A DNA stretch of 64,000 nucleotides, from positions 1-64,000 of the forward strand of contig CAJUIO010000009.1 of assembly GCA_910586025.1 (NCBI GenBank), given 5' to 3'. Positions within the stretch are counted from its first letter, which is position 1, and every line of letters begins with the position of its first letter. The DNA comes from an uncultured Lachnospiraceae bacterium. GTDB taxonomy: Bacteria > Bacillota > Clostridia > Lachnospirales > Lachnospiraceae. The notes below the pieces were generated by a model. The model ran no database searches, was not told the origin of the DNA, and saw only the letters and a list, made by a program, of their open reading frames with translations. The translations under genes and the position numbers were made by a program. This document shows positions 24,641 to 35,404 of this stretch, piece by piece.

Positions 24641-25204
24641 ATGTCAAAAAGTTTTGGAAAATTTATTCTCTTTACCGCTGTAGCCGGTGCCGCTGCTTAT
24701 GGAGCATATTCTTATCTGCAGAAGAAGGAACAGACCGCATCTTTTGCACCCGGCGAGGAAGACGATGATTTCGATGATTTCAGCGAGGATCTGGACGAGG
24801 ATCTGAATCTTGAGAAGGAGCGCTCCTATGTATCCTTAAACCTTGACAAGGCGGAGGCCATCGCCACGGAAGCCTTTCACAAGGCAAAGGAAGTCATCGC
24901 TGAATCCGTACAGCAGGTCAAGGAGACAGTGAAATCCGTTGCGGATGCCCAGGGATACCATACCTCCTTTACGGACCTCACAGAGCCCTCCGGAAATGAG
25001 GAGAGCGCAAAATCCACATCCGACACTGCGCAAGGCAGCGTCCCGGACGATGCGAAGGAGCCTGCCGCGCAGGATCAGACAGCTTCCGAAGACGCAAAGG
25101 CCGAGGACAGCCCGGAAGCTCCTTCAACCGCCTCCGCAGCTGATACCGCCGCCAAGGAAGAACAGGTGGAAGAATTCTTTGATGACGAGGATACTGTCGA
25201 ATAA
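24641..25204 (+). CDS. Acidic membrane-anchored protein of unknown function
   Basis: 187 residues. A single membrane helix (residues 8-26, FILFTAVAGAAAYGAYSYL) is followed by an Asp/Glu stretch (about 40-60), a helical segment (about 65-105, AEAIATEAFHKAKEVIAESV) that could be a coiled coil, and an Ala/Ser/Glu low-complexity tail. I do not recognise a family; the layout recalls YtxH-type envelope proteins. AAAGGAG lies 7 nt before ATG 24641. It has its own terminator. Confidence 0.8.
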   Translation: MSKSFGKFILFTAVAGAAAYGAYSYLQKKEQTASFAPGEEDDDFDDFSEDLDEDLNLEKERSYVSLNLDKAEAIATEAFHKAKEVIAESVQQVKETVKSVADAQGYHTSFTDLTEPSGNEESAKSTSDTAQGSVPDDAKEPAAQDQTASEDAKAEDSPEAPSTASAADTAAKEEQVEEFFDDEDTVE

Positions 25205-25220
25205 TGCTGTTATCGTGAAT

Positions 25221-25257
25221 AAAACCCCGCTTAAGCCTATGCTCAAGCGGGGTTTTT
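25221..25257 (+). terminator. Bidirectional terminator
   Basis: AAAACCCCGCTT (25221-25232) and AAGCGGGGTTTTT (25245-25257) form a strong stem with A and T tracts on both sides, serving the 24641 gene and the convergent MocR gene. Confidence 0.92.
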
Positions 25258-25272
25258 CTGTCTCCTTTCCTC

Positions 25273-26718
25273 TCAGTACAGCAGGTTTCCCCAGGCCCTC
25301 TTAAGACGCTCCACTCCCTCCCTGATCTCTTCCTTAGTGAGAGCTCCATAGCCCAGCAGCACCGTTCCCTGTTCCTCTTTTTCGTCCGTATCCTCCGTCA
25401 GGGAATCGGAAAGACCATACACCTTTATTCTTTCCCTGTAAGCCGCCTGAACCAGCTCTCTCTCCGGCACTCCTCTTCTGCTCTTTAAGAGCACATGAAG
25501 TCCTGCGTTTTCCCCCGATAGAACAAAGCTCCTTTCCAGTCCCCGCAGCTGCTCCAGAAGAAAATCGTGCTTTTCCCTGTAATGCTTCCGCATTTTATTC
25601 AGATACCGTTCAAAATAACCGTTTTTTATAAATTCATTTAATATCCTCTGGTCAATTCTGGAAACCGTGGACGCATAGAATCCGCAGTTTTCCCTGTACC
25701 TTTCCAAGAGGGACGGGGGAAGGACCATATAGCTTACACGGATCGCAGGCGCTATGGACTTGGAAAAGGTTCCCATATAGATTACCTTTCCCGAGCGGTC
25801 CTGGGCCTGCAGTGCGGGAATCGGCTTCCCCTTATAGCGGAACTCGCTGTCGTAGTCGTCCTCTATCAGATATCTGTCCTCCTCCTTCTCCGCCCACTTC
25901 AAAAGCTCGAGTCTCCTCCCGATAGGCATCACCACCCCGGTGGGATACTGGTGAGAAGGCATCACATAGGCCGCTCTGGCTCCGGAGAGCTCCAGCTCCC
26001 TGACCCTGATTCCGCTCTGGTCCATGGGAATCGTCCTGATCTCGTAGGCGAACGACTGAAATACCCGGTAAGCCCGCTTATAGGTGGGGCTCTCCATGGC
26101 AATCGGAAGGCGTCCCAGTATTTTTTCCAGGAGCATCAAAAGATAGTCGTTTCCCGCTCCCACAATGATCTGATCCGGTCTGCAGTTCACCCCTCTTGCA
26201 GAGTGCAGGTATCTCCCTATGGTGGTCCGCAGCGCCAGATCTCCCCTGGGATCCCCCAGAGCAAACATCTCGCTGTTGGCATCCACCAGGATCTCCCTTG
26301 TGATCCTCTTCCAGGTGGCAAAGGGAAAATCCTTCATGCTGATGGCATGAGGAGAAAAGTCAAATTCCATCTCCTCCTTCCCGCCTTCTTTCCCCGCATC
26401 GGCCCCCCTTCTCTTCCCGCATTCCTCTTCCGGTGCGCAGGGCAAAGGATCTGAGAGATCAAGCAGCTCTTCCATGCCGCAGACAAAATATCCCCGGCAT
26501 GGCCTGGACTGAATATATCCCTCCGCAAGAAGCTGACTGTAAGCAGTCTCCACCGTGCTTCTGGCCACCTGCAGATATCCCGCCAAAAAACGCGTGGAGG
26601 GAAGCTTCTCATCCTTTAAAAGCTTCCCTGCCCTGATCTCATTTCGAATATATTCATATATCTGCCGATAAAAACATTTTCCGCTGTCAGTCCTTAGCTC
26701 AACCGCCAATTCGTTCAT
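25273..26718 (-). CDS. MocR-family regulator (GntR domain plus aminotransferase domain)
   Basis: 481 residues. A winged-helix GntR domain (about 10-80, LPSTRFLAGYLQVARSTVETAYSQL) is joined to a class I aminotransferase-like domain (about 110-475). The PLP-binding Lys is in GTFSKSIAPAIRVSYMVLP and the DYDSEFR motif is present. Such proteins use PLP as effector and often control vitamin B6 or amino-acid genes (PdxR, GabR). A pyridoxamine kinase lies 8 kb away, but no local target is evident. It overlaps the DUF2225 gene by ATGA and is therefore coupled to it. Confidence 0.92.
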   Translation of the reverse strand: MNELAVELRTDSGKCFYRQIYEYIRNEIRAGKLLKDEKLPSTRFLAGYLQVARSTVETAYSQLLAEGYIQSRPCRGYFVCGMEELLDLSDPLPCAPEEECGKRRGADAGKEGGKEEMEFDFSPHAISMKDFPFATWKRITREILVDANSEMFALGDPRGDLALRTTIGRYLHSARGVNCRPDQIIVGAGNDYLLMLLEKILGRLPIAMESPTYKRAYRVFQSFAYEIRTIPMDQSGIRVRELELSGARAAYVMPSHQYPTGVVMPIGRRLELLKWAEKEEDRYLIEDDYDSEFRYKGKPIPALQAQDRSGKVIYMGTFSKSIAPAIRVSYMVLPPSLLERYRENCGFYASTVSRIDQRILNEFIKNGYFERYLNKMRKHYREKHDFLLEQLRGLERSFVLSGENAGLHVLLKSRRGVPERELVQAAYRERIKVYGLSDSLTEDTDEKEEQGTVLLGYGALTKEEIREGVERLKRAWGNLLY

Positions 26719-27581
26719 GATGTCCTGGAATTCTTCTCCTTTATTCTTTCAATCAGTTCCTTTTTCAGTTCTCTCGCCTTATCCTTCGTCCTGTTATTCG
26801 CAGTCTGGGAGACCAGGAGATTGGATACCAGCCTGACGGATATCTCATACTGCTCGAAGCCCATGGCGAGCACTGCGATCAGATACTCCAGAGTGTGCTC
26901 ATCCATGCCGCAGATGGGAAAGCGCTCCGACTGCATGGCTGTGATGAAACCGTCCAGGGCATTTCTCAGAAATTCTCTCTCCTGCTCCTGGATCTCGTTA
27001 AATTTCTTCTCATACCCTTCCTTCTCCGGATCCAGCTTCTCCTTCATGCTGCGCACAAGCCACCCCGTCTTCAGGCATACATAAGCCTTCTCGCTGGCCT
27101 TTCCGCGTTTTACAATTGTGTTTGCCAGACAGAGCTTATGGCGGTCGAGAGCCTCCTCGTAGGAGTACACGCTCTCGTTTCTGTCAAAGGACTTGAAATT
27201 TACGGATATATTCTCCCTTACCGACTTGATCTGCGTGGGAGTAAGACCGCCGAAGTTTTTTGACAAAACCGCATATCCGCAGCAGTTACAGACAGCCACG
27301 TCATATTTAAGGGGATCTATGTCCTGATATACAGGCCTCAGATCCTTATCTGTGCGAATCAGCCTTGCCTTGCTGGAACGTACAGTCTTCGACTTGAAGG
27401 TCTGATAGCATACCGGACACTCATAAGTTTTGTCAAACAGAAAATCCTCTTCCTTTACCTCCGGCACGTCCTTCTCCTTACTCTCCTTAGGCTCTTCCTT
27501 CTCCTCAGGAGTTCCGTACAGCTCCATACCTTCCAAATTTTCGAGTCCCAGCTTAGACAATCCAGATAATAATCCGGCCAT
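26715..27581 (-). CDS. DUF2225 zinc-ribbon protein
   Basis: 288 residues, cytoplasmic. After an acidic, Lys/Glu-rich linker (about 25-50) come two Cys pairs, CPVC (about 55-58) and CNCCGYA (about 100), the mark of DUF2225, then helical repeats up to the C-terminus. Function unknown; such proteins are widespread in Clostridia. It lies between glnS (17 nt upstream) and the MocR gene (4-nt overlap), so the three may be one transcript. Confidence 0.85.
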   Translation of the reverse strand: MAGLLSGLSKLGLENLEGMELYGTPEEKEEPKESKEKDVPEVKEEDFLFDKTYECPVCYQTFKSKTVRSSKARLIRTDKDLRPVYQDIDPLKYDVAVCNCCGYAVLSKNFGGLTPTQIKSVRENISVNFKSFDRNESVYSYEEALDRHKLCLANTIVKRGKASEKAYVCLKTGWLVRSMKEKLDPEKEGYEKKFNEIQEQEREFLRNALDGFITAMQSERFPICGMDEHTLEYLIAVLAMGFEQYEISVRLVSNLLVSQTANNRTKDKARELKKELIERIKEKNSRTS

Positions 27582-27598
27582 AACCTACCATACCTTTC

Positions 27599-29275
27599 CT
27601 AAGCTTTCGGTAAGACATAAGAACTTTTCAGAGAAACAATTCTGTTAAATACAGGCTTTTCCTCTGATGCCTTAGAATCCACACAGAAATATCCCTGCCG
27701 CACAAACTGGAAGCTGTCATATGGTTTTGCATCCCCCAGTGCGGGCTCAAGCCGGCAGTCCTTCAGCACGGTCAGAGAATTGGGATTCAGGTTCAGACTC
27801 CCGTCTTCATTGTAAACACCCTTTTCCTCATCTATAATATTCTCATATAATCTTACCTCAGCCTGAATGGACTCCTTTGCGGGAACCCAGTGAATGGTAC
27901 CTTTTACCTTTCTTCCCGCAAAGCCCGAACCGCTTCTGGTTTCCGGATCATAGGTGCAGTGCACCTCGATCACTCTTCCGTCCTCATCCTTCACGCATCC
28001 GGTGCAGGTCACAAAGTAAGCGTTCATCAGCCTCACCTCGTTCCCGGGATACAGACGGAAGTACTTCTTCGGAGGCTCCTCCATGAAGTCCTCCCTCTCA
28101 ATATACAGCTCTCTCCCAAAGGGCACCTGCCTGGTTCCCATCTCTTCCTTTTCCAGATTGTTGGAAACGGTGAGCATTTCCGTCTGTCCCTCAGGGTAAT
28201 TGTCGATGACCAGCTTAACCGGATCAAGCACCGCCATCATTCTGGGGCGTTTCAGCTTCAGGTCCTCTCTGATACAATATTCAAGCATAGCATAATCCGC
28301 AGAGGAATTGCTCTTCGACACGCCGCACAGATCCACAAACATGCGGATCGATTCCGGCGTAAAGCCTCTGCGCCGCAGGGCCGCAATAGACACAAGCCTG
28401 GGATCATCCCAGCCGTCCACGATTCCGTCCTCAACCAGCTTCTTAATATAGCGCTTTCCTGTTACCACATTGGTCAGATACATCTTGGCAAACTCAATCT
28501 GTTTGGGAGGATTGGGATATTCCAGCTCTCTCACCACCCAGTCATAAAGCGGCCTGTGATCCTCAAACTCCAGGGTGCAGATGGAGTGGGTGATCCCCTC
28601 TATCGCATCCTCAATGGGGTGCGCAAAGTCGTACATGGGATAGATGCACCAGGTATCCCCCGTATTGTGGTGCGCCATATGGGCCACGCGGTAAATAATC
28701 GGATCCCTCATATTGATATTGGGGGAGGCCATGTCTATTTTGGCCCGCAGCGTCCGCTCTCCGTCCGCAAATTCCCCGTTCTTCATCTTTTCGAAAAGCT
28801 CAAGGTTTTCTTCTATGCCTCTCTCCCTGTTGGGATCATTTTTTCCGGGCTCTGTCAGAGTTCCCCTGTATTCCCTCATTTCCTCCGCAGTAAGCTCCGA
28901 CACGTAGGCCTTTCCCTTGCGGATCAGCTTCACCGCACACTCATACATTTCCCCGAAATAATCCGAAGCAAAGTAAAGGCGGTCCTCCCAGTCCGCTCCC
29001 AGCCACTTGATATCCTCCTTGATAGATTCCACAAACTCCACCTTTTCCTTGGTGGGATTCGTGTCGTCAAAACGCATATTAAACTTGCCCCCATACTGTC
29101 TGGCAAGTCCATAGTTTAAAAGGATGCTCTTGGCATGGCCTATATGAAGATAACCGTTTGGCTCCGGAGGGAACCTTGTATGCACAGTATCGCACACTCC
29201 CTCCGCCAGATCCTTATCTATAATCTGCTCAATAAAATTTCTGGAAACCGTCTCCTTTTCCCCGACACCTTCCAT
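27599..29275 (-). CDS. glnS: Glutaminyl-tRNA synthetase
   Basis: 558 residues. It charges tRNA-Gln directly with glutamine. Class I motifs: [15 protein letters not shown] (the HIGH box) and GVSKSNS (the KMSKS box). The Gln-type active site segment RFDDTNP and the two C-terminal beta-barrel anticodon domains (from about 330) distinguish it from GluRS. The start at 29275 is preferred because GAGAGG lies 5 nt upstream; the ATG at 29302 has a purine box touching it. Many Firmicutes lack this enzyme and use GatCAB, which is also encoded here (42430-45698). Confidence 0.96.
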   Translation of the reverse strand: MEGVGEKETVSRNFIEQIIDKDLAEGVCDTVHTRFPPEPNGYLHIGHAKSILLNYGLARQYGGKFNMRFDDTNPTKEKVEFVESIKEDIKWLGADWEDRLYFASDYFGEMYECAVKLIRKGKAYVSELTAEEMREYRGTLTEPGKNDPNRERGIEENLELFEKMKNGEFADGERTLRAKIDMASPNINMRDPIIYRVAHMAHHNTGDTWCIYPMYDFAHPIEDAIEGITHSICTLEFEDHRPLYDWVVRELEYPNPPKQIEFAKMYLTNVVTGKRYIKKLVEDGIVDGWDDPRLVSIAALRRRGFTPESIRMFVDLCGVSKSNSSADYAMLEYCIREDLKLKRPRMMAVLDPVKLVIDNYPEGQTEMLTVSNNLEKEEMGTRQVPFGRELYIEREDFMEEPPKKYFRLYPGNEVRLMNAYFVTCTGCVKDEDGRVIEVHCTYDPETRSGSGFAGRKVKGTIHWVPAKESIQAEVRLYENIIDEEKGVYNEDGSLNLNPNSLTVLKDCRLEPALGDAKPYDSFQFVRQGYFCVDSKASEEKPVFNRIVSLKSSYVLPKA

Positions 29276-29374
29276 CGCTTCCTCTCTGTTACTCTCACTC
29301 ATCTCTTTATATGCCGATTCCTGAAACTCCGGCTTTACCTCCTCATTTCCCTGATAATTAGTCGCTCTCTTCTA

Positions 29375-32089
29375 TTATACCATAAAATCCTGGTCCGTTC
29401 CATCTATTTTAATGGTTTTTTGCGGCTTGTTAACATATTTTTCTTCAAAGCATTCCCTGCTCAGCGGCTTGTCAAAATAAAATCCCTGCAGAGTATTCAC
29501 TTGCATATTTGCAAGAATATCGTATTGGCCCTGTGTCTCCACTCCCTCCACGCACAGGCTCACCCCGATACTCTCGGCAAGCTCCGACATCATGCGGACA
29601 AAGGATTTCTCGTACACGTCCCTCTCGAGATTCGTGATAAAACCCTGATCCACCTTAATCACGTCAAAGGGCAGCTCCCTGATGTGGTTCAGGGAGGAAT
29701 ATCCCGTTCCAAAATCATCCAGAGCTATCTTCACCCCCAGCTTTTTGATCCGGACAAGGATCTCCTTCATCCTCTCCATATCGTTGATCGCCAGGCCCTC
29801 CGTCACCTCAAGCATGAGATTCCTCGGCTTTAAGCCGCTGTCCCGAAGGGCCTTCCTTATGATCTCCACAATGTCCTCCGAGAGCAGCTGAACCACGGAA
29901 AGGTTTACGTTCACCCTGTAATTCGGATGTCCGTTATCGTTCCAGCCTTTGCAGGCTGCGCACGCCTCCCTCAGCACATAGCTGCCGATGGGATTGATCA
30001 GTCCCAGATACTCCGCAAGGGGGATAAACTCTGTAGGGGAAAGAAATCCCAGCTCCAGGCTGTTCCAGCGCACCAGAGCCTCCGCTCCCTCGCAGGGCTT
30101 TCCCTTTTTCCGGATATTGACAATGGGCTGAAAATAGATCTCAAACTCCTGATATCCCTTCTCGGCGGCATTTCTCATATTCTTTTCCATATCGAGACGC
30201 CGGAAGGATTCCGATCCCATTTGATCCGTATACACGGCCGACCGGTTCTTGCCCTCCCGCTTCGCCTCATACATGGCGATATCCGCCTTCTGAATCAGCT
30301 CCTGGACGGTCTCCCCCTCGTCCGGGAAAATAACGATTCCCATGCTCATGGTGCAGTAATAAGCCTTATCACGCAGCATCCAGGGGCGCATGAAGATTTC
30401 TCTGACCTTCTCCGTGACAGCTTCCAGCCGGCCGAAGGAATCAGGCGGAACGATTATGATAAATTCATCCCCGCCCATGCGGTAGCAGCTGTCCTCTATC
30501 CCCTGAATTCTCCGGAGATTATGCGCAATGGTTTTTAAGAGCATATCTCCATACTGATGACCGAGTCCCTCGTTAATATTCTTAAAATCATCCAGATCGA
30601 GGTAAAGCAGAGCTCCCCTTCCGGAATCCTCCTTTGCTCTTTTCGCATAGCCGGCCAGATCCTTCTCACAGCACATTCTGTTATACAGTCCGGTCAGAAA
30701 GTCAATATTCGCCTGCTGTTCCAGCTTTTTCTGATAAATTTTCTTCTCTGTCTCATCCTGCAGGCTGCAAAAAAGCACCGGGCTTTTGTCCAGCCATTTC
30801 ATTCTGGCATAGACAAGCTCATACCATTTTTCCCTCCTTGCAAGGAAGATCTCCCCGCCGCCCTTTTCTTTGCTGATTTCCTCCTGCAGAAGCTCATAAA
30901 GGCTTCCGTCCGAAAGCTCCGGTCCGAAGTCGCGGCGCATACTCCTGTTTACAAATATCTCCTGCCCGGTGGAAAGGCTCCTGACATACACGGAATTCTC
31001 CATGTGGTCCAGCACCGCCTCAAAGGACGCATAGGATTCCGACAGCTCGCTTTTGTGCTCCCTCCTGGTGAGGATATTCTGCAGTACCTTAACCGAATCA
31101 TTCAGGAACTTGATCTCCTCCACCTGCCAGTTCCGCTCCCTTTCCCGCTCGTCAAAGCAGGCATACATGCAAACGCTCCCTCCCACCATGACCGGCAGCA
31201 CCACGATGGCCTTGATGTTTAGCTCGTCCAGCTCCTCCTGTTCTTCCAGATCAAAGAGAGAATCTCCGGAAAGGATCAGCGCTTTCTCGGTTTTCAGGAA
31301 AAAAGGCCTCTTTTTTATTTCTTCCATCTCCGGCATCGTTCCGCCAATCCCTTTTTTGCACCAGCGGGCGGCGACCTCTACCTTCTCCCCGTCCCCGGAT
31401 GTCCTGCACAGGCAAGCCGTGCTGATATCCAGATAGCTTCCCGCCGCCCGGAGCAGCCTTATCATAATTCCCTCTATGGGATCATTGCTTTCAATCAGCT
31501 GGAAGATCTCGGCAAGAACCTCCGTCCTCTTAAGAGCGGCCTTCATTTTATCCTCGGCGCCGCGCCTTTTCTCCTCCTCATCCTTCACCTTAAGCAGGGA
31601 AGCATGATAAGCGAGCACGCTGCCCGATATATCTCTCAGCGAATCCATAATCCGGTAAAATTCTTTTTCTTTCAGCGTGCTCTTAAAGCCAAGCAGCGGA
31701 GGATCCGGATAATCCTCCACGTCAAAAATATCCGAGAGCACACCGCATACCAGCCAGCTGAAAATCGTTCTCCCATTTCGTCTGGCGGTAATGACCGCCA
31801 GACGAAAGTTAGGATAACCGCAGTTTTCAATTGCCTGGTCCTCCAATGTGCTGTCAGATATCCGATACAGCGTATTCTGTAATTGTTCCCTGTCTATTGC
31901 CTTGAGCACTCTCCCGACCTCGTCCGGATTGCCTCCGAACGGTGTCAGGGGTGTTCCCCTGCTGTCAACACAGCAGATAAAAACATTTGCCACGTCGCAG
32001 ATAAAATTCTGCCACTTTTCCAGTTCTTTTCCTTCTGTCAGCATCTGAAGGATAGAAGCGTCATCCGACCTGAAGACACTCTTCTCCAT
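29375..32089 (-). CDS. Cyclic di-GMP enzyme with PocR-like, GAF-like, PAS-like, GGDEF and EAL domains
   Basis: 904 residues, no membrane segment. Order: a PocR-like sensory domain (about 10-165), a coiled linker, a GAF-like domain (about 185-340), a PAS-like domain (about 360-455), GGDEF (about 470-630, motif MGGDEF intact), EAL (about 640-890). EAL catalytic residues appear intact: EALVRW, NVNLS, LEVTEG, DDFGTGYS, KVDQ, CVEGVET and QGFYFDKP. It may therefore both make and break cyclic di-GMP, switched by a small ligand. AAGGAG lies 9 nt before the ATG. No other cyclic di-GMP gene is in the window. Confidence 0.92.
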   Translation of the reverse strand: MEKSVFRSDDASILQMLTEGKELEKWQNFICDVANVFICCVDSRGTPLTPFGGNPDEVGRVLKAIDREQLQNTLYRISDSTLEDQAIENCGYPNFRLAVITARRNGRTIFSWLVCGVLSDIFDVEDYPDPPLLGFKSTLKEKEFYRIMDSLRDISGSVLAYHASLLKVKDEEEKRRGAEDKMKAALKRTEVLAEIFQLIESNDPIEGIMIRLLRAAGSYLDISTACLCRTSGDGEKVEVAARWCKKGIGGTMPEMEEIKKRPFFLKTEKALILSGDSLFDLEEQEELDELNIKAIVVLPVMVGGSVCMYACFDERERERNWQVEEIKFLNDSVKVLQNILTRREHKSELSESYASFEAVLDHMENSVYVRSLSTGQEIFVNRSMRRDFGPELSDGSLYELLQEEISKEKGGGEIFLARREKWYELVYARMKWLDKSPVLFCSLQDETEKKIYQKKLEQQANIDFLTGLYNRMCCEKDLAGYAKRAKEDSGRGALLYLDLDDFKNINEGLGHQYGDMLLKTIAHNLRRIQGIEDSCYRMGGDEFIIIVPPDSFGRLEAVTEKVREIFMRPWMLRDKAYYCTMSMGIVIFPDEGETVQELIQKADIAMYEAKREGKNRSAVYTDQMGSESFRRLDMEKNMRNAAEKGYQEFEIYFQPIVNIRKKGKPCEGAEALVRWNSLELGFLSPTEFIPLAEYLGLINPIGSYVLREACAACKGWNDNGHPNYRVNVNLSVVQLLSEDIVEIIRKALRDSGLKPRNLMLEVTEGLAINDMERMKEILVRIKKLGVKIALDDFGTGYSSLNHIRELPFDVIKVDQGFITNLERDVYEKSFVRMMSELAESIGVSLCVEGVETQGQYDILANMQVNTLQGFYFDKPLSRECFEEKYVNKPQKTIKIDGTDQDFMV

Positions 32090-32139
32090 ACCGCCTGTCT
32101 CCTTCCAGTCCTGCCATTTTCTTTACAAGTCTTTTTATC

Positions 32140-33597
<1,458 letters not shown>

Positions 33598-33636
33598 CTA
33601 TCCTCCTGTATTATATTGTAAAATATTTATTGTTGC

Positions 33637-34131
33637 CTAATCCTTAAATACCTTGCGGGGCGCTACCGTCTGGATCGCCTTCACCATCTCCTCGTTGGGC
33701 TCAAAAATAACCTTCTTTGTTCCGTCATAGAAAAATACGTATCTGCGATCCGGCTTTTTCTCCTCGCCGCAGCTGTAATCCACCTGCTTATCACTTCTGT
33801 TCTTGTAATTGTCAAGATGATAAGATTTGATAGGAGCCATGATCTCCACCTTGCCAATGTCAAAGGTCGCGACTCTCTTTCTTCTGCTCTTTGCCATGAC
33901 CTTGTCGATCGTAAGCTCCTTGTCCACATACAGATATTCATATTCCAGATCAGCGTTCAGATAAATGAAATACGCTCCCGCGCCGAATACCAGCCCCACC
34001 AGAAACGCCGGGAAAAAGATAAACCCGACAAAGATAAAGCAGGCCGCAAGCATGATCGACAGAATCTTCAAAAAGGTCATGTATGCGGGTGTCTTTCTTT
34101 TAACAAGCCATTCTACATATGTTTCATTCAT
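33637..34131 (-). CDS. Small membrane protein (DUF6106-like)
   Basis: 164 residues. Two membrane helices (about 20-55, with FLKILSIMLAACFIFVGFIF) are followed by a cytoplasmic domain containing YLYVDKELTIDKVMAKSRRK and a C-terminal FYDGTKKVIFEPNEEMVKAI. I believe this is the DUF6106 family of Lachnospiraceae; its function is not known. It precedes guaB. The ribosome site is weak (AAAGG 13 nt from ATG). Confidence 0.75.
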   Translation of the reverse strand: MNETYVEWLVKRKTPAYMTFLKILSIMLAACFIFVGFIFFPAFLVGLVFGAGAYFIYLNADLEYEYLYVDKELTIDKVMAKSRRKRVATFDIGKVEIMAPIKSYHLDNYKNRSDKQVDYSCGEEKKPDRRYVFFYDGTKKVIFEPNEEMVKAIQTVAPRKVFKD

Positions 34132-34310
34132 AGTCAGTACCGTACCTTTCTTTCTATTACCGCGGCTTTACCATCCGCTGATAAATGTATAATAATATAA
34201 TGATAGTATATTTCACATGAACTTTCAAGAGAATAAAAAACTCCCTTTCAGGATTTGACATATTTTATGAAAAGTTTACTTATTTTTTATAGATTACTGT
34301 TTCTGTTTCG

Positions 34311-34339
34311 TTGACAGTTTTTTTTATTGAGGCTATGAT
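34311..34339 (+). promoter_or_regulatory. SigA promoter of the 34404 gene
   Basis: TTGACA (34311-34316), a 17-nt T-rich spacer and TATGAT (34334-34339), about 65 nt before the start codon. The rest of 34132-34403 is AT-rich and shows no gene. Confidence 0.8.
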
Positions 34340-34403
34340 AATTAGTGAGTATTTTAATATACTCTTTTTACAAAAGCAAGTACTTTGAAAGGAAAAAATT
34401 ATT

Positions 34404-35354
34404 ATGTTCAAAAAAGGCTGGCAGCCCGAAAACTACAAGGGCGTTCACGACGAGATCAAGCAGCAGCATATGAAGACAAAGGATATGTCCGCAAAGGGAA
34501 GATTCGAATACTTCTGGTACTACTACAAGGTACATACCCTGGTGGCGGTATGCGTGATTATTTTCGGAGGCTCCCTGATCCACGATATCCTTACCGCCAA
34601 GGATTACGGCTTTTACGGCGTAATGCTCAACGCATCCCTTCTGGATTCCGAGGCCATGGAAGCTTCCTTCGGGGAATATGCGCAGCTTGATCTGAATGAG
34701 TACGACTGCATGATCGACACCCAGTCCCAGCTCTCCTACCATTCCCAGAACAGCTACGATTTTGCCACCTATCAGAAGCTGGTCGCACAGCTTCAGACCC
34801 ATGAGCTGGATGTGCTGGTTGCGGATGCCGAGGTGTTCAGGAATTTCGCCACTAACGAAATGTTTATGGATCTGCGTGAGTTCATGAGCCCTGAGGAGAT
34901 TGCCAAATATGAGGACAGAATCTACTATGTGGATATGGAGGCAGTCCGGAAGGCGGCAGAAGCTGCGGACAATGTCTTGAACGAGGAAGAATCCACCGCG
35001 GACGATGCAGCCCCACAGGACGCATCCGGGACGCAGGAAGCCGAAGAGCTCTCCCCTGACGAGGCGGAGGCCGCCATAAATCCTTTCGGCCGGAATATTG
35101 ACTATGATGAGATTTACCGGCTCGCCGCCGAGGAAGCCGAGACCCACAGACACCCGGAGGAAATGGCAGAGCCCGTACCGGTGGGAATTTTTCTGGACGA
35201 GTCCCCCTTCACGGAAAAGACGGACTCCTACGGAAAGATGGTTCCCGTCTATGCGGTGGTGGTCACCAGCGAAAAGGCGGACACCGCGGTAAAGTATCTG
35301 AATTATCTGTGGGACGATACCGTTCCCTTTGACCGGATGCTCAACGTTTTTTAG
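34404..35354 (+). CDS. Membrane-anchored protein of unknown function
   Basis: 316 residues. One membrane helix (about 45-65, VHTLVAVCVIIFGGSLIHDI) follows a basic cytoplasmic N-terminus. The outer part has a solute-binding-protein-like first half (VLVADAEVFRNFATNEMFMDLREF), an acidic low-complexity insert (about 195-230), and a C-terminal segment with VVTSEKADTAVKYLNYLW. I do not recognise a named family. GAAAGG precedes ATG at about 11 nt, with a strong SigA promoter and a strong terminator, so it is a single-gene unit. Confidence 0.8.
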   Translation: MFKKGWQPENYKGVHDEIKQQHMKTKDMSAKGRFEYFWYYYKVHTLVAVCVIIFGGSLIHDILTAKDYGFYGVMLNASLLDSEAMEASFGEYAQLDLNEYDCMIDTQSQLSYHSQNSYDFATYQKLVAQLQTHELDVLVADAEVFRNFATNEMFMDLREFMSPEEIAKYEDRIYYVDMEAVRKAAEAADNVLNEEESTADDAAPQDASGTQEAEELSPDEAEAAINPFGRNIDYDEIYRLAAEEAETHRHPEEMAEPVPVGIFLDESPFTEKTDSYGKMVPVYAVVVTSEKADTAVKYLNYLWDDTVPFDRMLNVF

Positions 35355-35366
35355 ATTTCCGCTCAC

Positions 35367-35404
35367 AAAAAGAGCCGCCCCGGCTTACGGGACGGCTCTT
35401 TTTT
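35367..35404 (+). terminator. Bidirectional terminator
   Basis: AAAAAGAGCCGCCC (35367-35380) pairs with GGGACGGCTCTTTTTT (35389-35404) with one unpaired base. It ends both the 34404 gene and the convergent threonine operon; its right edge touches the lysC stop codon. Confidence 0.92.
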
